A stretch of DNA of 64,000 nucleotides from Afipia sp. OHSU_II-C1 (lineage in GTDB: Bacteria; Pseudomonadota; Alphaproteobacteria; Rhizobiales; Xanthobacteraceae): assembly GCF_000497575.1 (NCBI RefSeq), contig NZ_APJI01000010.1, forward strand, positions 62,001-126,000, written 5' to 3'. Of the stretch, positions 30,172-38,254 are shown piece after piece. The notes beneath the pieces were generated by a model. The model did not search any database. It was not told where the DNA came from and saw only the letters and a list, made by a program, of their open reading frames with translations. The position numbers and the translations under genes were made by a program. Positions within the stretch are counted from its first letter, which is position 1, and each line of letters opens with the position of its first letter.

Positions 30172-30281
30172 AGCCAAATCCTCCACTGAGCAAGTTGGAT
30201 ATAAGCGAGCACCGAACACCTCTGATGCCCGTCTCCTCCGGACCCCCGAAGGGCACCCGGGCCGATAAACGGCGAAGAAAA
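30172..30281 (-). promoter_or_regulatory. ROSE-type RNA thermometer of the second hsp20 gene
   Basis: On the minus strand, CCAA (plus 30195-30198) pairs with UUGG (30174-30177), and UUGCU (30189-30193) pairs with the Shine-Dalgarno AGGA (30179-30182) with the G bulged, closed by an AGUG-type loop. This is the textbook ROSE terminal hairpin. Upstream GC-rich hairpins (CCCGGG...CCCUUCGGGGG) fill the leader. A CTTGAAA box (plus 30303-30309) could be a sigma-32 -35 element; its -10 box is weak. Confidence 0.85.
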
Positions 30282-30338
30282 AACTAGAAAATATCCGATA
30301 GGTTTCAAGACCCCCTCGAAAAATTCTTTGAACGCCGC

Positions 30339-30367
30339 CTTGAAAGGCTTGTCGGTCGCTCTAAATT
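30339..30367 (+). promoter_or_regulatory. Possible sigma-32 promoter for the 30411 gene
   Basis: CTTGAAA (30339-30345) and CTAAATT (30361-30367) resemble an RpoH promoter with a spacer of 15 nt, slightly shorter than usual. It is divergent from the second hsp20 gene. Confidence 0.4.
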
Positions 30368-30410
30368 CTTCGGCGCCGTCTTAAACAGAAAGGAGCAATA
30401 GGAGGCGACC

Positions 30411-30740
30411 ATGAACGTTCGTGAAACCGGTTTCGACATTCATGCAAATTCACTTCTGGCCGCAACTTTCAGTCATCCGTCGGAGGTCCTTAAGAGCCCT
30501 GTTCTCTCGCCTGCGGAGAAGCGCTGCGTCCTCGCCGCATGGGCCTCGGATGCATTCGCCGTCAGGGATAACCCCTGGCTCCGCCAGTTACCCGGCTCCC
30601 CTGACACGATCCCGTTGAAAGACATCCTTGGCGCTCTGCGCCGGCTTGACGACGAAGACGACCGACCGCCTCCGATCCATGGAGGGGCAGCTTTGTGCCC
30701 ACCGCGGGTCGAACAGATGGCTGAAGCCGTGGGATTTTGA
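30411..30740 (+). CDS. Hypothetical protein, conserved-looking small protein
   Basis: A 109-residue soluble protein with no domain I recognise. It contains LSPAEKRCVLAAWASDAFAV and PLKDILGALRRLDDEDDRPP. A strong ribosome binding site (AGGAGG, 7 bp before ATG) supports it. It is divergent from the second hsp20 gene, with a possible sigma-32 promoter, so heat induction is plausible. As I recall, similar short proteins occur in Bradyrhizobium, without function. Confidence 0.7.
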   Translation: MNVRETGFDIHANSLLAATFSHPSEVLKSPVLSPAEKRCVLAAWASDAFAVRDNPWLRQLPGSPDTIPLKDILGALRRLDDEDDRPPPIHGGAALCPPRVEQMAEAVGF

Positions 30741-31177
30741 CAACGGGTTTGCCGTGCGCGCATTGGGGCCGCCTGGACCGAAGCTCTGTTTCTCAGGCGG
30801 CCGTTGCCGGCGGTAGCGCCAGCGCCATGCTGCGCTGCGATTTGTAAGCTGGGGACCGTACTTCCGGGGGAGGATGGAGGAGCGACTCGGCCCCTGATCC
30901 GGCCGACTTTCGCCTGTCTTCATTCGCCACCGCGTCTAGCCGCGAACGGCAGAGCCACGTAGTTGGCCCGGACGGTGACCCCAGCCTCCCGAACGGCGTG
31001 TGTGCGAGACACGCGTGCAGGCGCCGCATCCTGTTCCGCTTCAAAAGCGCCATCGAGAAGCGCCCCTCACGAACAGGAAACGCCGATAAGGGAGGTCCGG
31101 AACTCGGGGATTGCTGTGCCCATCACGAAATGGTGCAAGCTGCGCTCACTCGATACTATCCGGCGCCATTCCGGAGG
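30741..31177. other. Gene-free stretch holding a ptsN tail remnant
   Basis: No credible gene is seen in these 437 bp. The left part carries the duplicated ptsN 3' end (30766-30823). The rest is unremarkable, with only short overlapping frames that lack ribosome binding sites. Confidence 0.6.
30766..30823 (-). repeat. Duplicated 3' end of ptsN (copy A)
   Basis: 58 nt matching 33230-33287 with one mismatch (30775). In the minus-strand frame it still encodes the ptsN C-terminus ALPPATAA and stop, detached from the gene. Weaker similarity (CGGGTTT versus CGGGATTT) extends a further 20 nt or so outward. Confidence 0.88.
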
Positions 31178-33100
31178 CTACGGCTTTAACCGCTTCAATT
31201 CGGCAACAGCCGCTTTGGCTTCGATCAAATCTTTAGGACAAGACTGGGCAGCAGCGTCCAGAGCTCTAAGCCCATCTTCCATGCTCCCGTTAAGCACGTA
31301 CCACTCGCCGACATAGAATTGTGTTTGGCAGCGCATGTTATTTGTCGTTTCTGCTGCCATCAATTGAGCGGCAGAACGCTTTCCGAGATAAAGCTCTGCC
31401 AGAGCGTAGGGCCAAATCTTGACCCGAAGCAATTTTGTATTTGCCTCCAGCTCTGTTTCCGCCACCTCTCCCGCACGCTTGCGCGCCAAGTAAAGGAATA
31501 GCGTCACGTAGATATCATTCCTCAATTCGAGAGCGCGCGCGAGGTCTTTCGAAGCGCCCATGTAATCCCCGGTCAAGAACTTCATCAATCCCAGCGATCT
31601 GGCGTATGTAAAATTTTTTGGATCGAGTTCCGTTACTCGCGCGTAATCGGCAACCGCCGCCTGGTAATCTCCCTTGCGTTCGTAGGTGCTTGCGCGATTG
31701 CGGTAGGCGTTTGTGGAATTCGAGTCCATTTCAATCAACTTGGTGTAATCGACAATTGCCCGATCATAGTCACCCTTGCGTAGATAGGCACTGCCGCGAC
31801 CATCGTAGGCACGGGCGTCCTTCGGATTGATTTCAATCATTTTAGCATAATCAGCAATCGCCTGATCGTAGTTGCCTTTATGCGCATAAGCGCTCCCCCT
31901 ATTGCCATAGACATTGGGAAAGTTCGGATCGATCTCAATCGCCTTTGAGGCGTCGGTGATGGCCCGATCATAATCACCCTTGCGCGCATACGCATTGCCA
32001 CGACCATCGTACGCACGGGAATCGCTGGGGCTAATTTCAATCACCTTGGTGTAGTCGGCGATCGCCCTGTCATAATCCCCCTTGTGCGCGTAAGCACTGC
32101 CTCGGTCGCCGTAGGCAGCGGAAAGCTTTGGGTTGATCTCAATCGCCTTGGTGATGTCCGCAATAGCGGAATCGTAGTCACCTTTGCGCAAATGGGCATA
32201 GCCGCGACCATGGTAGGCATGGGGGTCGCCTGGACTAATTTCAATGACCCTCGTGTAGTCCGCGATCGCCCTATCATAATCTCCCTTACGCGCGTAAGCA
32301 CTGCCTCGGTCGCCGTAGGCAATGGGAAGCTTTGGGTTGATCTCAATCGCCTTGGTGATGTCCGCAATAGCGGAATCGTAGTCACCTTTACGCAAATAGG
32401 CATAGCCGCGACCATTGTAGGCACGCGCCTCTTTCGGGTTGATCTCAATTTGTTTGGTGTAATCGGCAACTGCCTGATCATACTCACCTTTACGCAACAA
32501 AGCGTTGCCGCGACCACCGTAAGCATTAAGAAGTTTTGGATCGATCTCAATCGCTTTTGTGAAGTTGGCGACTGCCCGATCCATGTCGCCCTTTTGAGCG
32601 TAAACACCTCCGCGCGCGAGATAGACGCGAGAATCTTTTGGGCTGATCGCTACCGCCTCTTCGACATCGGCCATAGCTTGATCAAAATTGCCTTTTCGGG
32701 CGTACGCCAATCCGCGATTTGCATAAGGCCTGAAATCTTTTGGATCGAGCGCGATGGCCTGGGTGGCATCCGCGATCGCACGATCATGATCGCCTTTTCC
32801 GCCATATGAGCCACCACGCCTCACATAGGCCGGCGCGTACCGGGCATCGGTCTCTATGGCTTTGTCGGCGTCTGCAATCGCCTGATTGAAATCAGCCTTG
32901 CGCCAGTAAGCCGTCGCGCGATTGGTCAAGACAACGGCGCGGCCCTTATCGTCGAGCTTGCCGGTTTCGAGCAGGCGCGTGCACGCCGGGATTGCTGCGT
33001 CGGCGTCTTCAGCCTCGCACAATTTCCTGTCTTGATCGGTTTGGGCCAGAACAGCGAAAGGGACGAGTATCCAGACCAGCGCGATCAAGAACTGCTTCAC
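31178..33100 (-). CDS. Secreted TPR-repeat protein (13 repeats)
   Basis: A 640-residue exported protein with thirteen canonical 34-residue TPR units and a degenerate fourteenth (about residues 55-525), of the form AYxxRGxAYxRKGDYDxAIADYTKAIEIxP, then a non-repetitive C-terminal domain with about four cysteines. The GTG at 33100 is preferred: it follows GGGAGCAGGG and gives the signal peptide MKQFLIALVWILVPFAVLAQ. A GC-poorer composition than neighbours and a duplicated flank suggest late arrival. Role unknown; likely a protein-protein scaffold at the cell envelope. Confidence 0.85.
   Translation of the reverse strand: MKQFLIALVWILVPFAVLAQTDQDRKLCEAEDADAAIPACTRLLETGKLDDKGRAVVLTNRATAYWRKADFNQAIADADKAIETDARYAPAYVRRGGSYGGKGDHDRAIADATQAIALDPKDFRPYANRGLAYARKGNFDQAMADVEEAVAISPKDSRVYLARGGVYAQKGDMDRAVANFTKAIEIDPKLLNAYGGRGNALLRKGEYDQAVADYTKQIEINPKEARAYNGRGYAYLRKGDYDSAIADITKAIEINPKLPIAYGDRGSAYARKGDYDRAIADYTRVIEISPGDPHAYHGRGYAHLRKGDYDSAIADITKAIEINPKLSAAYGDRGSAYAHKGDYDRAIADYTKVIEISPSDSRAYDGRGNAYARKGDYDRAITDASKAIEIDPNFPNVYGNRGSAYAHKGNYDQAIADYAKMIEINPKDARAYDGRGSAYLRKGDYDRAIVDYTKLIEMDSNSTNAYRNRASTYERKGDYQAAVADYARVTELDPKNFTYARSLGLMKFLTGDYMGASKDLARALELRNDIYVTLFLYLARKRAGEVAETELEANTKLLRVKIWPYALAELYLGKRSAAQLMAAETTNNMRCQTQFYVGEWYVLNGSMEDGLRALDAAAQSCPKDLIEAKAAVAELKRLKP
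32089..32420 (-). repeat. 204-nt near-identical tandem duplication inside the TPR gene
   Basis: The stretch from about 32089 is repeated from about 32293 with only a handful of differences over about 125 nt. The offset is 204 nt, exactly two TPR units (6 x 34 nt), so repeats 6-7 and 8-9 of the protein are near copies. Recent unequal crossing-over is the simplest explanation. Confidence 0.85.
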
Positions 33101-33229
33101 CACGCCCTGCTCCCGCGGCTTTGCGCGTGAGCGACCATGGAATTCAGCGGTCAACCTGAGCGCGCGTTAGAATCTTATACGCGGCCAAGTTTTAAGCAAA
33201 CGGGATTTGGGGAACGTGCGGCTCTCGTT

Positions 33230-33287
33230 GGGCCGCCTCGACCGAAGCTCTGTTTCTCAGGCGGCCGTTGCCGGCGGTAGCGCCAGC
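33230..33287 (-). repeat. 3' end of ptsN (copy B, in place)
   Basis: The in-place partner of 30766-30823: the last codons of ptsN, its stop, and about 27 nt beyond. Together the two copies are direct repeats bracketing the TPR gene. Confidence 0.88.
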
Positions 33288-33718
33288 ACCGAATAAAGCG
33301 CCTGCGCATCCTTCGATGCGCGCAGCTTCTTGGCGATGTCCTGATCGCGCAGCAGCCGCGCAATCCGCGCCAGCGCCTTCAGGTGATCCGCGCCGGCGCC
33401 TTCGGGGGCCAGCAGCAGAAACACCAGGTCGACCGGCTGACCATCCATGGCCTCGAAATCGATCGGACGCTCCAGCCGCGCGAACAGGCCCGAGAGCTTG
33501 TCGAGTTTCGGCAGCTTGCCGTGAGGGATCGCCACGCCATAGCCGACAGCGGTGGTCCCCAGCTTTTCGCGCTGGAGGAGCACCTCGAAGATCGAGCGTT
33601 CGTTCTGTCCGGTCAGGACAGCGGCGCGTGCCGCAAGCTCCTGAAGGGCCTGCTTCTTGCTGTTGACTTTCAAAGCAGGAAGAATCGCCTCCGGTGCGAC
33701 CAGATCGGTAATCGTCAT
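33257..33718 (-). CDS. ptsN: PTS IIA-like nitrogen regulatory protein PtsN
   Basis: A 153-residue EIIA-Ntr protein of the nitrogen phosphotransfer system. The phosphorylatable histidine is H66 in YGVAIPHGKLPKL. It integrates nitrogen and potassium signals and in alphaproteobacteria also affects ppGpp and transport. It is the last gene of the rpoN-hpf-ptsN run. Its C-terminus ALPPATAA and downstream flank are duplicated at 30766-30823. Confidence 0.95.
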   Translation of the reverse strand: MTITDLVAPEAILPALKVNSKKQALQELAARAAVLTGQNERSIFEVLLQREKLGTTAVGYGVAIPHGKLPKLDKLSGLFARLERPIDFEAMDGQPVDLVFLLLAPEGAGADHLKALARIARLLRDQDIAKKLRASKDAQALYSVLALPPATAA

Positions 33719-33857
33719 GGAGCGTTCCGAGGATAAGTTAAGCCGTTGGTGTTCTTACTAAATCGGTCTTTGACCGGGCAGCGTCAAGGGCCCTTGGGAC
33801 CAGCCATGGCCCGCGTCCCTGAAAGGCGGCGGACCATAGTTAGGCTTATTCAAGGCG

Positions 33858-34481
33858 TCAATGGCGAACCGGCTCGGCGACTGCGGGAGGGTCTACCCAG
33901 CCGACGTTGCCGTCCGGGCGCCGATATATCACGTTCACCCGGCCGCTGCCGCCGTGCTGGAAAACCATCACCGCCGCGCCCGTCAGATCGAGTTCCATGA
34001 CCGCCTCGCTCACCGAAAAACGCTTCAGGGACGTCACCGCCTCGGCGATGATGACGGGATTGAATTCGGTGACGTCGTCATCGGACGGCGCTTCGATCAC
34101 ATAGCTCGGCGCGTCGAGACCCGGTCCGCCATATCCCGCACCATTCAGATCGGACAGCGCTGCGGTGGCTGCATGCGCCTTGCGCGCGGAGCGATCCTTC
34201 AGGCGGCTCTTGTAACGGCGCAAGCGCTTCTCGATCAGCAGCAGCGCCTGGTCCGCGCTTGCATAAGCGTCGGCGGCCATGGAATCCGCCTCCAGCGTAA
34301 TTCCCGAATCCAGATGAAGCGAACAATCGGTACGAAAGCCGAAACCGTCCTTGCTGAGCGTGATGTGGCCTGAGTAGTTGCCGTCGAAATATTTCCGGAG
34401 CACTTCCTCGGTTCGCTCGCTGACGCGATCACGCAGAGCTTCGCCGACGCTGATGCTTTTTCCAGAGACCCGGAGTGTCAT
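33858..34481 (-). CDS. hpf: Long ribosome hibernation promoting factor
   Basis: A 207-residue long-form HPF. The N-terminal domain (about 1-105) binds the 30S subunit where tRNA and mRNA would sit, and shows MTLRVSGKSISVGEALRDRV and YKSRLKDR. The C-terminal domain (about 145-200) with KRFSVSEAVMELDLTGAAVM mediates 100S dimer formation. It lies 64 bp after rpoN, in the conserved rpoN-hpf-ptsN order. Confidence 0.95.
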   Translation of the reverse strand: MTLRVSGKSISVGEALRDRVSERTEEVLRKYFDGNYSGHITLSKDGFGFRTDCSLHLDSGITLEADSMAADAYASADQALLLIEKRLRRYKSRLKDRSARKAHAATAALSDLNGAGYGGPGLDAPSYVIEAPSDDDVTEFNPVIIAEAVTSLKRFSVSEAVMELDLTGAAVMVFQHGGSGRVNVIYRRPDGNVGWVDPPAVAEPVRH

Positions 34482-34545
34482 GACGTTACCTCACTTTCGG
34501 ACTGGCAGTTCGGATGTCTCAGCGTTCCGCTTCTTGGTGACGCAG

Positions 34546-36180
34546 TCAAGCGGTTGCTGTGTCGCGGGACCTGTCCACGGCCGGGGAGGCCGACGTTAAT
34601 GCTGTGCCGAGCATGCTCTGCTTGTCGCGGCGTCGCTGCACGGACGAAGGAATACGCATGGCTTCACGATACTTCGCGACCGTGCGCCGGGCTATATCAA
34701 TGCCGTCGCCGTGCAAACGTTCCACGATGGTGTCATCCGAAAGAATAGCGGTCGGGTTTTCCGCATCGATCAGTTGTTTGATGCGGTGCCGCACGGCCTC
34801 GGCGGAATGAGCATCTCCGCCGTCGGCCGATGCAATCGAGGCGGTGAAGAAATACTTCAGCTCGAACGTGCCGCGGTTGGTTGCCATGTATTTGTTCGCC
34901 GTCACCCGCGAAACGGTCGATTCGTGCATCTGGATGGCGTCCGCCACGGCTTTCAGATTGAGCGGACGCAAATGCGCGACGCCCTGCGTGAAGAATCCGT
35001 CCTGCTGGCGAACGATTTCGGTGGCGACCTTCAGAATCGTCCGCGCCCGCTGGTCGAGCGCGCGCACCAGCCACGTCGCGTTCTGCAGGCAATCCGTGAA
35101 ATAGGACTTGTCGCCATCCTTGCGGATGGTTTTCGACAATTGCGAATAGTAGGTCTGGTTGACCAGCACCTTCGGCAAGGTGTCGCTGTTGAGTTCGACA
35201 TGCCAGCCGCCGTCCGGTCCCGGACGAACATAAACATCCGGCACGACGCTCTGGGCCTTGGTCGATCCGAACTTCAGGCCGGGCTTGGGGTCGAGATGGC
35301 GAATCTCGCCGATCATGTCGGCGATGTCTTCGTCATCGACGCCGCAGATTTTCCGTAACGACGCGATGTCCCGCTTCGCCAGCAGATCGAGATTCTCCAC
35401 AAGCGCCTGCATCGCGGGATCGTAGCGGTCGCGCTCGCGCAACTGGATCGCGAGGCATTCGCTCAGGTTGCGCGCACACACGCCGGGCGGATCGAATTTT
35501 TGCAGAACCGCAAGCACCGTCTCGACTGCTTCCAGCGAGGTGCCGAGTTTTTCGTGTGCCTCGCCGAGATCGGGCGGCAGATAGCCCGCGTCATCGACAA
35601 GATCGATCAGATACTGCCCGATCATGCGGCTCGCAGGATCGGGGAATGCAACCGCCAACTGCTCGGCGAGATGCCCGCCCAGCGTCGTTTCGGCTGCAAC
35701 GAATGCCTCGAGATTGTAGTCGTCGTCATTGGAGGCGCCACCGCCCCATTCGGTGTAAGCCGTCGGCGCAGCGTCCTGCGCGTTGCGGGCCGCCGCGTCC
35801 GCAGGCTCTTCGGGAAAGACGTTCTCCATACCGGTGTCGAGGGTCTGCTCGATCTCAGTGCGGGTCCCGAGATCCGGCGCCATCCACTCCTCAGTGCCCG
35901 CCTCAAAGCCGTCCGACGACCGTTCGCCGTCCGTCCCCGAGGCTCCACCGTCGGAAAAATCCCCACCATCCGCTTCTGCGTGGCCGGTGGCAGGCTCGCC
36001 GTGATCCGGAGCGCCATCCTGGTTCGCGCGCTCGAGCAGCGGATTGCGTTCCAGTTCGTCCTCGACGAACGCCACGAGATCGAGATTCGACAGTTGCAGC
36101 AGCTTGATCGCCTGCATCAGCTGCGGCGTCATCACCAGCGACTGCGACTGGCGGAACTCTAGTCTCTGCGTCAGGGCCAT
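34546..36180 (-). CDS. rpoN: RNA polymerase sigma-54 factor
   Basis: A 544-residue sigma-54 directing transcription from -24/-12 promoters with AAA+ activators (nitrogen and other regulons). Region I shows RLEFRQSQSLVMTPQLMQAI, region II is acidic (Asp/Glu-rich about 55-165), and the C-terminal RpoN box reads ARRTVAKYR. The intact length is typical. It follows lptB by 129 bp. Confidence 0.97.
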   Translation of the reverse strand: MALTQRLEFRQSQSLVMTPQLMQAIKLLQLSNLDLVAFVEDELERNPLLERANQDGAPDHGEPATGHAEADGGDFSDGGASGTDGERSSDGFEAGTEEWMAPDLGTRTEIEQTLDTGMENVFPEEPADAAARNAQDAAPTAYTEWGGGASNDDDYNLEAFVAAETTLGGHLAEQLAVAFPDPASRMIGQYLIDLVDDAGYLPPDLGEAHEKLGTSLEAVETVLAVLQKFDPPGVCARNLSECLAIQLRERDRYDPAMQALVENLDLLAKRDIASLRKICGVDDEDIADMIGEIRHLDPKPGLKFGSTKAQSVVPDVYVRPGPDGGWHVELNSDTLPKVLVNQTYYSQLSKTIRKDGDKSYFTDCLQNATWLVRALDQRARTILKVATEIVRQQDGFFTQGVAHLRPLNLKAVADAIQMHESTVSRVTANKYMATNRGTFELKYFFTASIASADGGDAHSAEAVRHRIKQLIDAENPTAILSDDTIVERLHGDGIDIARRTVAKYREAMRIPSSVQRRRDKQSMLGTALTSASPAVDRSRDTATA

Positions 36181-36309
36181 AAAAACGAGATCCGGTCCAA
36201 AAGTTGGTCCGTTTCTTGCTTATACTTTTCCTGCAAGCTTGTACACGGCTTGACGTTTTGAAAATTTGGGAGATCGGCCCAACTCATCCGATCCGGGATT
36301 TAAGGTAAA

Positions 36310-37404
36310 TCAGAGCCGGAATTCCTCGCCCAGGTAGAGGCGCCGAACGTCCGGATCGTTGACGATCTCGTCCGGACTGCCCTCGGTCAGAACCGCCCCG
36401 GCGTAGACGATATAGGCGCGGTCGGTCAGGCCCAGCGTCTCGCGCACATTGTGGTCGGTGATCAGAACGCCGATGCCGCGCGCCGTGAGATGTCTCACCA
36501 GCTGCTGGATGTCTCCAACCGCAATCGGATCGATGCCCGCGAACGGCTCGTCGAGCAGCATGTAGCTCGGACGCGAAGCCAGCGCGCGGGCGATTTCCAC
36601 GCGCCGGCGCTCACCGCCCGACAGGGCGATGGAGGGCGATTTCCGCAGCCGCGTGATGTTGAATTCCTCGAGCAGCGAATCCAGCTCGCGTTCGCGCTTG
36701 CGCTTGTCCGGTTCGACCACTTCGAGCACCGCCCGAATATTGTTCTCAACCGAGAGGCCACGGAAGATCGATGCTTCCTGCGGCAGATAACCGATGCCGA
36801 GCCGCGCACGCTGATACATCGGCAACTGCGTCACATCGTGACCGTCGAGTTCGACGCGCCCGCGATCCGGCTTGATGAGGCCGGTAATCATGTAGAAGCA
36901 GGTGGTCTTGCCCGCGCCGTTCGGACCGAGAATGCCGACCGCTTCGCCGCGACGGACATAGATGCTCACGCCGTGTACGATCTTGCGCGTGCCGAAACTT
37001 TTTTCGACGCCATGAATCGCCAGATAACCGGCATGCTGCGCACGCGGCGCGGTTCCGTTCGCGGCTGCGCGGCTGCGCGGCGCATTCTCGCGCGGCTGCT
37101 CTCTTGAAACATCCCGCGGCAAATTGCGCGGAATGGGTGGCGCGTCATGGGTAAATGCGGACGCCTCCTGAGGTGCAAGCGTCGGAGGATCGCGCTGAAC
37201 TGCGGCAGCGACAGCTTCGCGCCTGACCGGCGCGCTCTCGCGGTTCGCCAAGGGTTTCTCACCCGCAGCCGGCCTGAAGATGTCGCCCATTCGCGCAGCC
37301 AGCGATGTGATGTCCTGACGCAGGCCGTCCTGCTGCGAGCGGGCAAAGCCCTGCCGTCCACGCGCCGGGCCTCGACGACGAAAGATGCGCAGGAAGTCCA
37401 CCAT
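36310..37404 (-). CDS. lptB: LPS export ABC transporter ATPase LptB with long N-terminal extension
   Basis: A 364-residue protein whose ABC domain starts about residue 127 (YLAIHGVEKSFGTRKIVHG). Walker A is GPNGAGKTT, the signature LSGGERRRVEIARAL, Walker B YMLLDEPFAGID. LptB powers lipopolysaccharide extraction with LptFG. The first 125 residues, rich in Arg, Pro and Ala and predicted disordered, are absent from the 241-residue E. coli LptB. I kept the ATG at 37404 because the frame is open and similar extensions occur in this family. Confidence 0.93.
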   Translation of the reverse strand: MVDFLRIFRRRGPARGRQGFARSQQDGLRQDITSLAARMGDIFRPAAGEKPLANRESAPVRREAVAAAVQRDPPTLAPQEASAFTHDAPPIPRNLPRDVSREQPRENAPRSRAAANGTAPRAQHAGYLAIHGVEKSFGTRKIVHGVSIYVRRGEAVGILGPNGAGKTTCFYMITGLIKPDRGRVELDGHDVTQLPMYQRARLGIGYLPQEASIFRGLSVENNIRAVLEVVEPDKRKRERELDSLLEEFNITRLRKSPSIALSGGERRRVEIARALASRPSYMLLDEPFAGIDPIAVGDIQQLVRHLTARGIGVLITDHNVRETLGLTDRAYIVYAGAVLTEGSPDEIVNDPDVRRLYLGEEFRL

Positions 37405-37513
37405 GCCCGCTTAAATCAGCCTTTGGGTTGTTGCCTGAGCATGATGGACCGGAGCCGTATTGCCCATCCCCAAATGTTCAGGGGCTGCGTGATACAGGCT
37501 TGCCGTCTCCGGT

Positions 37514-38254
37514 TCAACTGTTGCGCTTTCGGGGAGTGGCCAAGTCATTGAGTTTAAGCGGCTTTCCGGGAGCACTCGGCGCCGTTGAAGGTTGCGCGCC
37601 GCCGGAATTACCGCCTGCCGGCGACCCGGCGGGAGCGGCCTGGAAAACGCCCTGCACGCGTCCGCTGTTCGATTCGACCCGCGAGACACCGGTCGTGAGA
37701 TCGACAACGAGACGGTCGCCGCGCAGCACGTTCTTGTCCTTGGTCAGCAGCACATTGCCATGCATCGTGACGGTGTTGGCGCGCATATCGAAGACACCCT
37801 TGTCGCCTGTGACCGTCGAGTCCTTCTGGGTGACGATGACGCCGCCTTGCGCCTCCAGCCGCTTGATGGACGAACTGCCGCTCGGTCCGGGTGTCGCCGA
37901 TTTCATCGCAGTCTTCTTGGCGCCGGACGCCTCGTTGCTATCGTAGAACACGACCAGCGTCTTACAAAGCATGGTGGTGTCGCCCTGCACGACCTTCACA
38001 TTGCCGCTGAACGTCGCAGCCTTGTCCTTGTCGCGCATTTCCAGCGACGCGGCATCGATCTGAATCGGCTTGTCGCGATTCTGCGAAAAGCCCTGCATTG
38101 CGTTCGGCACGCCCGTTGCAGAACTCTGCGCATGCGCATCGAGCGGCGCGCACAGGGCGGCGGCGACCACTCCGACAGACAGTGCGCGCGCAACCGCGCG
38201 CATGACACCGATGGTCTCGGAACCGTTGTAAATCTTCATCATCCCAAAAATCAT
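37514..38254 (-). CDS. lptA: LPS transport periplasmic protein LptA
   Basis: A 246-residue exported protein with a signal peptide ending about AHA-QS (residue 43 from the chosen start) and an OstA/LptA beta-jellyroll core (about 60-185), with KDKAATFSGNVKVVQGDTTM and VTMHGNVLLTKDKNVLRGD. It bridges lipopolysaccharide across the periplasm. The C-terminal tail is Pro/Gly/Ala rich. The ATG at 38254 overlaps the lptC stop by 4 bp (ATGA), supporting the longer start, though an inner ATG gives a more typical signal peptide. Confidence 0.92.
   Translation of the reverse strand: MIFGMMKIYNGSETIGVMRAVARALSVGVVAAALCAPLDAHAQSSATGVPNAMQGFSQNRDKPIQIDAASLEMRDKDKAATFSGNVKVVQGDTTMLCKTLVVFYDSNEASGAKKTAMKSATPGPSGSSSIKRLEAQGGVIVTQKDSTVTGDKGVFDMRANTVTMHGNVLLTKDKNVLRGDRLVVDLTTGVSRVESNSGRVQGVFQAAPAGSPAGGNSGGAQPSTAPSAPGKPLKLNDLATPRKRNS

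Noticed and set aside
32084-32809. Long plus-strand open frame opposite the TPR gene
   Set aside because: It is a shadow produced by the regular 102-nt TPR periodicity; its protein is a repetitive antisense reading with no ribosome binding site.
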